Part shown: piece by piece, positions 45,801-49,896 of the stretch | Layout: each line of letters starts with the position of its first letter | How positions within the stretch are numbered: position 1 is the stretch's first letter | From: Nemertoderma westbladi | Lineage: Eukaryota; Xenacoelomorpha; Nemertodermatida; Nemertodermatidae | Assembly: GCA_032718475.1 (NCBI GenBank) | Contig: JAUCBJ010000322.1 | Location: forward strand, 1 to 49,896 | DNA: 49,896 nt | Reading direction: 5' to 3' | Translations under genes and position numbers: made by a program | Notes under the pieces: model-generated | The model's database searches: none | What the model saw: only the letters and a program-made list of their open reading frames with translations | Told to the model about the DNA's origin: nothing

Positions 45801-48255
45801 CTGAGTTGTAAATATTGGGACCCTCCAGTAGATAGTCGTTTAGGCATTTTCCGTTGGTTTTTGCCGACGCATCTACTACCATTCTCAGCTTACCTTTCTT
45901 AGGATCTAAAGCCACGTGGAGTGGCAGGTAATATGTCCTGTCCGTATTTGGTTCGTCAACCGGTAGCTCCATGGCCCATCCCTTCTCAATGTACTTCTTG
46001 ATAGTTCTATGGATGTACTCATTCTTCTCGGGGCTCCGTTTTAATGTCTGTTTCAACTTACGAAGCCTCGTAAGTACCATCCCTTTATTATCGGGCAGCG
46101 GTAGCTTTGGTAGCTTCCATACCATCCCTATGGTATACCGTCCCTCGTTACACGTCATTGACTCCTCTACGCTCTGTCGAGCCTGCTTGTCCTCCACCGA
46201 GGTCCCTACCCCGGTCTCTTTTAATCCCTCAAAATCTTGTTTGAGCAGTCTTTTAAGCTGCTCCTCTGCTTTCTCATCGCCTATTTCCTGCATGGTTCCC
46301 GCGAACATGCATCCTGATGTCTCCGACATCCTAAATGGTATCTTACTCTTGATTGGGCCACTCAGTGTCCACCCGAATGGTGTCAATATCGCCACTGGGT
46401 CACACTCCCTGTCTTCGCCGAAGACCGTTTGCATTCTCTTGTGGGCCGTCGGGCAGTCCATGCCTACTATGATGGATACTTTCCTGACGTCCACCTCCGG
46501 GATTGAGAAGTCAATACTATCCAGGAATTTATATTGCTCGACCTCGATGTTGGTTGGTCGCCTGGCATTGATATTGATTGACTCTATCACTTGGATGGGG
46601 TCGATAGTTGCCCCGTAGTTACATCCCGGTGCCACTGTTGCAATCGCGCACCGTCCGGTTCTCATCTCTAGGACCTCGTCTTTGCTCGAGATGGTTGTTA
46701 CTGCCATTCTACTTGGCCTCGTCCTCAATCCTATTTCTTCGGCCACCCAATCTTCAACTAAAGTGAAGGCAGCTCCGCTATCGACCAGCATCAGAGTGGT
46801 TACTGATCGATTGCCTTCCCCAATCACTCTCACCGGTACTACCCCAAGTAGCACCGTTCCTCTCTTCTTCGCCCCTACTGTGCTCGTTGCCATTGTTTGG
46901 CCTTTATTTCGACGGTACTTAACCGGCGTCTCCTTGCATTGCCTTGCTCGATGTCCACTCATCACACATCGCGAGCAGATCTCATTTCTGTCCGCGTATA
47001 TTACCTGATCTTCTCTGGGTAATGCTTGCCAGTAGCTGCAGTTCATGGTTAGATGTTTTGCATTTGCATGTAGCTGGCATTTAGCCTTTGGGTCGTAGCC
47101 ATCCTTGTACAGTGCATCGCGTATCGCAACTGCATTTGTACTAAAGTCCCTACTGTTTTTATAGCTTGTGTTCGGCCTACTTGATGTATTGGGGTTATGT
47201 TTATTCGTGTTGTTGTTTTTCCCCTGTCCGGCCTTACCCTCTGCTACCTGTGGACTCGCAGTCCCTTGCGTCGCTGCATATGGCAGTGATTGTCTGAGCT
47301 TTGGTAATGCATTCGACGTGTTGTGCTCTTGTTTCGGTCGATGGTAATCCGTCTTCGGTCCCTTTCCCAGACTGTCTTCGCTATAGACTGGGTCGGTTAT
47401 TAGTTCAGCCTCGTAGCTCAGGATGCTAGACATTTCTTCTAGGCCCGGTTCCGCACCCTTTCTGTCTCTAGTGGAGAAAGCGACTCTTCTCCACTTATTG
47501 CGCAGCCAGATCGGCAGTGCCTGCGCTATCGTGGTGATGTTGTTGGAAGCGTTGAGCTCATATGGTGCGTCCAACGTCTTTAGCACGATCAGCGCCTTTT
47601 CGACTTTGTTAGCAAACGTCTTAATGCTAACAGGATTATCCTGTAGGCCACCCGTTGTTATGCCTCTCAGGGTTTGCCTGATGATCTTAGCTGGGTGCCC
47701 GTATTCCCTATCCAGTGCCCGCCATGCTGTCGTGAAGCCCCCTTCTATACCCTGGTATTGCCTCACGATGTCATATGCTGGGCCTCCTGTGTATACTTGC
47801 AGATACTTTAGGCACTCCGCCTGCGTCAAGTTTTTCGTTAGTATCTCGTTACTATACATGCGCCAAAACTGTAGATATTCTTCCGGCCTACTCCCATCGA
47901 ATTTGAATGGTTCCACGGGTGGTAACTCGATCCTGGTTTTTAACGCATCGATTAACGTGGCCATCCCCACCGCCTGCGCCTCTAATGGGCTCGATGGATG
48001 TTGCATAGTTTCCCTTGTTTGGTGCGGTCCATCCATTCTATTCCCTGTTCTTCTCTGACTTGGGTATATCATTGGGGGTAGCGGCCCCCTCCATATTTCC
48101 GTGTCGCACGATTTATTTTCGTCCAAGGGATTCGTTGTCCTCGCTCCTATTGGGGTATATTGTTGATATTGCGATGGGGGAATGTCACCCTGTCCCCCCC
48201 CCCCACCGGTATGTTTGGTACTGGGGTCGATGTTAATATATTGGGGCCCATGCAT
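42868..48255 (-). CDS. gag-pol: BEL/Pao Gag-Pol polyprotein, pol intact
   Basis: 1795 codons without interruption, covering C-terminal Gag and all of Pol. Domains in order: DUF1759-type Gag (about 110-260); a CCHC knuckle C427-x2-C430-x4-H435-x4-C440; an aspartic protease (DUF1758 type) with D492-S-G; reverse transcriptase (about 740-960) with YVDD at 915-918; Peptidase_A17-type linker (about 1000-1100); RNase H starting at D1103 (FSDAS) with ELTAA, TDS and ENPADLLSRG motifs; a zinc-binding HHCC region (about 1425-1465) with CQTC; integrase core D1498, D1561, E1611; and a DUF5641-type C-terminal domain (about 1705-1790). All catalytic residues are present and there is no stop, so the copy is recent and may encode active enzymes. 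The ATG at 48255 is provisional: the upstream frame overlaps it and crosses a G11 tract at 48194-48204, suggesting Gag begins much further upstream. Confidence 0.95.
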   Translation of the reverse strand: MHGPQYINIDPSTKHTGGGGGQGDIPPSQYQQYTPIGARTTNPLDENKSCDTEIWRGPLPPMIYPSQRRTGNRMDGPHQTRETMQHPSSPLEAQAVGMATLIDALKTRIELPPVEPFKFDGSRPEEYLQFWRMYSNEILTKNLTQAECLKYLQVYTGGPAYDIVRQYQGIEGGFTTAWRALDREYGHPAKIIRQTLRGITTGGLQDNPVSIKTFANKVEKALIVLKTLDAPYELNASNNITTIAQALPIWLRNKWRRVAFSTRDRKGAEPGLEEMSSILSYEAELITDPVYSEDSLGKGPKTDYHRPKQEHNTSNALPKLRQSLPYAATQGTASPQVAEGKAGQGKNNNTNKHNPNTSSRPNTSYKNSRDFSTNAVAIRDALYKDGYDPKAKCQLHANAKHLTMNCSYWQALPREDQVIYADRNEICSRCVMSGHRARQCKETPVKYRRNKGQTMATSTVGAKKRGTVLLGVVPVRVIGEGNRSVTTLMLVDSGAAFTLVEDWVAEEIGLRTRPSRMAVTTISSKDEVLEMRTGRCAIATVAPGCNYGATIDPIQVIESININARRPTNIEVEQYKFLDSIDFSIPEVDVRKVSIIVGMDCPTAHKRMQTVFGEDRECDPVAILTPFGWTLSGPIKSKIPFRMSETSGCMFAGTMQEIGDEKAEEQLKRLLKQDFEGLKETGVGTSVEDKQARQSVEESMTCNEGRYTIGMVWKLPKLPLPDNKGMVLTRLRKLKQTLKRSPEKNEYIHRTIKKYIEKGWAMELPVDEPNTDRTYYLPLHVALDPKKGKLRMVVDASAKTNGKCLNDYLLEGPNIYNSGIEVLLRFRNGKHAFTCDIEGMFNQVRVTEEDSDSQRFLWYNGDEEPSIIPMYKMIVQNMGAKSSSFTTTMAVRDTVKGKEDRYSTRAVDMIRRGFYVDDGMDSGNTVKEILDTGREVRDILRGSGFNLTKFQSSSQEFIKAIEDERPQSTMDNPTTAKGQDMASRRTESQQKALGIVWNKETDELRYQLSQEGADIHTKRGYVSYIARIYDPLGLASPLLVTGKQILKRVYKLKDEWDKEVPEEIKKQWCKWTEGLEDMGTYNMPRVYFPDGDMTNLDLHMFSDASLEAYGAALYLVQHEGSHKSRLAFSKAKSTPPDSASVPKLELTAARLGVRATAYIMDAIPNIVETHYWTDSMVVLGWLHNEKTRYPIFVANRVDEIRAKTELERWHYCPTDENPADLLSRGVARHTFLKKEVLWQHGPQFLSDKEAWPPMRKVDPCSEEVISEGEEGDSEGEEIYSQMAREIRDVRPKSVEVCNNPTDKLLSYSSSWYKTKKLVAYWRAFGNFLAGVGDRKKIRTTIDLEGAARAIIRYEQRKNYGDEVERVSKKQHLRRDSELITLSPQLNDDGILVMNSRVGYNNSIVVPPKPIIIPTGSPIIHQIIWDYHKSILHGGTNRTLAEIRRTYWVKQLRKKVKAVVGQCQTCRRAKKEIAIQEMAPLPASRVRQHDPPFTHCGVDMFGPIKIKVMRHTEKRHGIIFVCNNTRAVGIELAQDASSSAFINALERFRDRKGGTIEVMYSDSGTNFVGAENEMAEALDILEGEEVKAAMRRRQVKWERRTPYAPHTLGCVERLVGSSKRLMTKLMNTHMVTEDILRTVLAKCEGIINSRPLYPENDDPESLEVLTPSHFLMERPVTIDMRGVDPDDIHSQQSWKVAKAISAEYWRRWVEEYLPTLHKRSKWRKPNRELREGDLVIVTDDTIINNQWRLARVVGTYTDKDGRVRSVEVRIGGKIGAKDRKTYRRAVGKCCLLEGAP

Positions 48256-49205
48256 TTATCCGCAATAATTCCCCCCTCCCCTGGGTATATGTTATAACCT
48301 TTGGTGCTGTAGTCATACTGCTGCACTGGTACCGGTATAGGCCTATCAGCTTCTGGCCTACCCACCGGAATGTATTCCGCGACTTCCGGGTCTAATCCCG
48401 TTGTCCGCGCTATCCTATCGCCTACGTTGCTTCTGTCAGCATGGCCTACGGTATGTGCAGTAAGGCCTACAGTATGTCCTACAGTCTGTATGTACTGCTC
48501 GGGATCGAAGTTTATTCTTCTCGAATAGTCCTCTCCGCGGCTACCGTATTCTCGATCGGTAGGTACATCCCGACGGAAAGTTTCCCTCCGGCCCCCTCTA
48601 CTGCTCTCATCTTCGCGTCGGTACATCACGTATCTCTCTCTCGGCGTGTAGTGCGCCTCGTCGGGTCGCGTTTCTCCGGGGCGACGGCAATCTCCCGTAG
48701 TTCGACCCCACCGACTCTCTTCTTCCATCTCAATCACCGACGGCTCACTATCCGTTCTCGCTCTTCTATCGTTCGCGGCGATACTTCTTCCATCATCTTC
48801 TCCTCTTCTTCTCTCAGTGCAGTATTCCCGCTCGTGAGATCTCTCGTCGACCTCCCGGTTAAACTCCACCGTTCTTCTTCCCTCTTCCGATCGGGCTTGA
48901 CGCTCCGTCCGCCCTCTCGCGACGTCAACCTGCATCTCTCTGCTCGATCGCACGTCGCTGGGGACACTCGCGGTCCCCCTATTACTTTCCGTCGCCGGGT
49001 GTTGCGGTTTACCTACTTCGGCCCGCGCATTATCCGCCGACGCTTGTGGGACACTCTCTGCCCCCCCCCTTTCGTCACTAACTTCTCGCGGTGGGGTGCT
49101 CGTAGCCCCCCCCCCCCCCCACCCGCCACTTCTAACTTCGGTACCTCTTACTACACTTCTGTACCCTTCTCGTGGGGCGCTCTCTGTCCCCCCCCCCTCT
49201 CGCCG
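48147..49205 (-). CDS. Upstream Gag segment, Arg/Glu-rich, overlapping gag-pol
   Basis: This frame is open from just after the stop at 49206-49208 to a stop at 48147. It overlaps the first 109 nt of gag-pol in another frame. There is no ATG near its start; the apparent start at 48953 is a GTG inside a longer open stretch. The protein is highly charged (clusters of RRE, DER and SRE) with a Tyr/Pro/Gly-rich end, as in disordered Gag N-termini. It contains a protein-level repeat: an ATS-x-PPRE-x-S-x-ERGG motif here is matched by one in another frame between the poly-G tracts at 49188 and 49234. The frame runs into the gag-pol frame at the G11 tract (48194-48204), so the two most likely belong to one polyprotein separated by a frame change there. 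Not similar to a named domain. Confidence 0.6.
   Translation of the reverse strand, partial: RREGGGTESAPREGYRSVVRGTEVRSGGWGGGGATSTPPREVSDERGGAESVPQASADNARAEVGKPQHPATESNRGTASVPSDVRSSREMQVDVARGRTERQARSEEGRRTVEFNREVDERSHEREYCTERRRGEDDGRSIAANDRRARTDSEPSVIEMEEESRWGRTTGDCRRPGETRPDEAHYTPRERYVMYRREDESSRGGRRETFRRDVPTDREYGSRGEDYSRRINFDPEQYIQTVGHTVGLTAHTVGHADRSNVGDRIARTTGLDPEVAEYIPVGRPEADRPIPVPVQQYDYSTKGYNIYPGEGGIIADKCMGPNILTSTPVPNIPVGGGDRVTFPHRNINNIPQ
48194..48204 (-). repeat. G11 tract at the Gag to Gag-Pol frame junction
   Basis: This is an uninterrupted run of 11 G on the coding strand, exactly inside the 109-nt overlap between the upstream Gag frame and the gag-pol frame. It is the most likely site of the frame change joining the two. 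Confidence 0.85.
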
Positions 49206-49243
49206 CTAATCTCGCGTGGTGGGGCGCTCGTAGCCCCCCCCCC
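49061..49243 (-). repeat. Cluster of four poly-G tracts in Gag coding region
   Basis: On the coding strand, G runs of 10 (49234-49243), 10 (49188-49197), 15 (49106-49120) and 9 (49061-49069) lie within 183 bp, in a degenerate tandem duplication (the flanking GCTACGAGC and GACAGAG/GCAGAGAG motifs recur). Around the 49234 and 49188 tracts the conserved protein repeat is found in a frame different from the flanking one, so these two tracts mark a pair of compensating frame changes around the stop at 49206-49208. Confidence 0.85.
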
Positions 49244-49896
49244 ACTCGCCACATCTAACTTCTTTATCTCTTACTCCACCTCCGCACTTTTCTCCCGTCG
49301 ACACAACGTTTGCATTGGGGCTGGGTCCGCTTACCCCCGCCCCTCTCTCTACTACTACCTGGCCTACCAGGCCTACTTCGGGTTGTCTCAACCCCGCCGT
49401 TTCCGGCCTACTAACTACGAGGCCTACCAGGCCTACCTCGGGTTGGCTCAACCCTGCTACTTCCGTCCTACTGACTACGCGGCCTACCAGGCCCACCTCG
49501 GGTTGGCTCAACCCCGCCGTCTCCGGCCTACTCACTACGTGGCCTACCAGGCCCTCGCCCGCTGGGCTATGTACGTTGGACGCGTCTATATTAATAATAC
49601 CACTGTGATTACCCTGCGCACCAAAGTTAGAAACAATATCTTGCGTTATAACACTACTTGGATTATTTTGTAAAATCGAATTCGGGTTATTATTTAAGTT
49701 ATTTGGATTACTTTGCAAAATCGAATTCGGGCTATTATTTAAATTATTCGGATTACCTTGTATAACTACATCATTAGAATTATTCTGTACGTTAATATTA
49801 GAATCGTTCTGATTTAAGATAAGTTTATTACTATTAGGTAAAGTATTTCCTGCAATAAAGATTTGGTTAGAGTCGTCCAATACAGTATTATTAATA
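49206..49896 (-). CDS. N-terminal Gag extension, Asn-rich with 20-residue repeats (partial)
   Basis: The frame is open through the right edge of the window (no ATG before it; 49880 is a TTG), so the true start lies outside. The first ~100 visible residues are dominated by Asn, Gln, Ser and Ile, including two copies of a 15-residue NPNNLNN-type unit. Then come about 3.5 copies of a 20-residue unit GLVG-x-VVSRPETAGLSQPEV, encoded by a 60-bp tandem repeat. The frame ends at a stop (49206-49208) just after a G10 tract; the same frame reopens immediately afterwards. Such composition suggests a disordered, self-associating region. It has no enzyme motif. Part of this element's Gag by position and orientation; function unknown. 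Confidence 0.6.
   Translation of the reverse strand, partial: INNTVLDDSNQIFIAGNTLPNSNKLILNQNDSNINVQNNSNDVVIQGNPNNLNNSPNSILQSNPNNLNNNPNSILQNNPSSVITQDIVSNFGAQGNHSGIINIDASNVHSPAGEGLVGHVVSRPETAGLSQPEVGLVGRVVSRTEVAGLSQPEVGLVGLVVSRPETAGLRQPEVGLVGQVVVERGAGVSGPSPNANVVSTGEKCGGGVRDKEVRCGEWGGGYERPTTRD
49361..49560 (-). repeat. 60-bp tandem repeat in Gag extension
   Basis: 'ggcctaccag' recurs at 49361, 49421, 49481 and 49541, a period of exactly 60 bp. The period is a multiple of three, so copy number can change without breaking the frame. It encodes the 20-residue GLVG...PEV units. Confidence 0.92.
49665..49760 (-). repeat. 45-bp tandem repeat in Asn-rich region
   Basis: Two and a part copies of a 45-bp unit marked by 'aaaatcgaattcgggttatt' and a near copy. 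The period is a multiple of three. It encodes the NPNNLNN...SILQ units of the Gag extension. Confidence 0.8.

Larger units (their letters stand above)
38544..49896 (-). mobile_element. BEL/Pao LTR retrotransposon, right (5') end outside window
   Basis: At least 11.35 kb, transcribed right to left. In transcription order: Gag N-terminal extension (from beyond 49896), gag-pol (to 42868), A/T-rich tract, 97-bp tandem array, spacer, exonuclease-like frame, linking frame, CCHC frame, polypurine tract (39105-39113) and 3' LTR (38544-39104). It sits directly against satellite monomer sequence broken at 'gaacaggtaaca'. BEL/Pao is diagnosed by the Pol domain order protease, RT, A17-type region, RNase H and integrase, with a single gag-pol frame. 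It is long for the superfamily because of the Gag extension and the 3' accessory module. The 5' LTR and primer binding site lie off the window. Confidence 0.92.

Noticed and set aside
43490-48058. Several plus-strand frames of 100-215 codons opposite gag-pol
   Set aside because: All lie antisense to the intact Pol frame, which has clear conserved motifs; they are shadows.
48441-49673. A 410-codon plus-strand frame opposite the Gag extension
   Set aside because: It is antisense to repeat-rich, GC-skewed coding sequence and its low-complexity Ser/Pro/Arg composition mirrors poly-G tracts and the 60-bp repeat. No domain, and orientation opposes the element.

Overview
The window looks like metazoan nuclear heterochromatin. 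No host protein-coding gene, rRNA or intact tRNA could be recognised. Everything interpretable is repeat DNA or transposable elements. The element types (BEL/Pao LTR retrotransposon, LINE, piggyBac-like DNA element, tRNA-derived sequence) fit an invertebrate animal. I cannot name the species or phylum; a marine invertebrate is only a guess from the flavour of the LINE.

Layout. (1) 1-2345: non-satellite flank with a minus-strand promoter- or LTR-like block (TATA box, duplicated CCAAT-bearing segment, AATAAA) and a decayed tRNA-like sequence. (2) 2346-38543: a satellite array of about 80 monomers, basic unit about 416 bp, with a recurrent short form of about 370 bp. Nested higher-order duplications have offsets of 1662, 2034, 2454, 5308, 10511 and 11757 bp. 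Two elements interrupt it: a 5'-truncated LINE (4694-6200, 9-bp target duplication, exact empty site elsewhere in the array) and a 1551-bp non-autonomous piggyBac-like element (22938-24488, TTAA duplication, with five internal 163-bp repeats). (3) 38544-49896: a large BEL/Pao retrotransposon on the minus strand, inserted at the end of the satellite and running off the right edge. Its inferred 3' LTR is 38544-39104.

The BEL/Pao element is the main point of interest. Its Pol is uninterrupted and keeps every catalytic motif I checked (protease, reverse transcriptase, RNase H, integrase). Upstream, Gag has a long low-complexity extension rich in Asn and repeats, carrying five poly-G tracts that coincide with reading-frame changes. 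Downstream, between pol and the 3' LTR, where an env-like gene would sit, lies a 97-bp tandem array and then about 1.8 kb of coding sequence. That stretch encodes a DEDDy 3'-5' exonuclease-like domain with the last catalytic Asp missing, and a protein with two CCHC zinc knuckles, linked through a third frame. A retrotransposon carrying an exonuclease-fold plus zinc-knuckle module is the best candidate here for an undescribed system.
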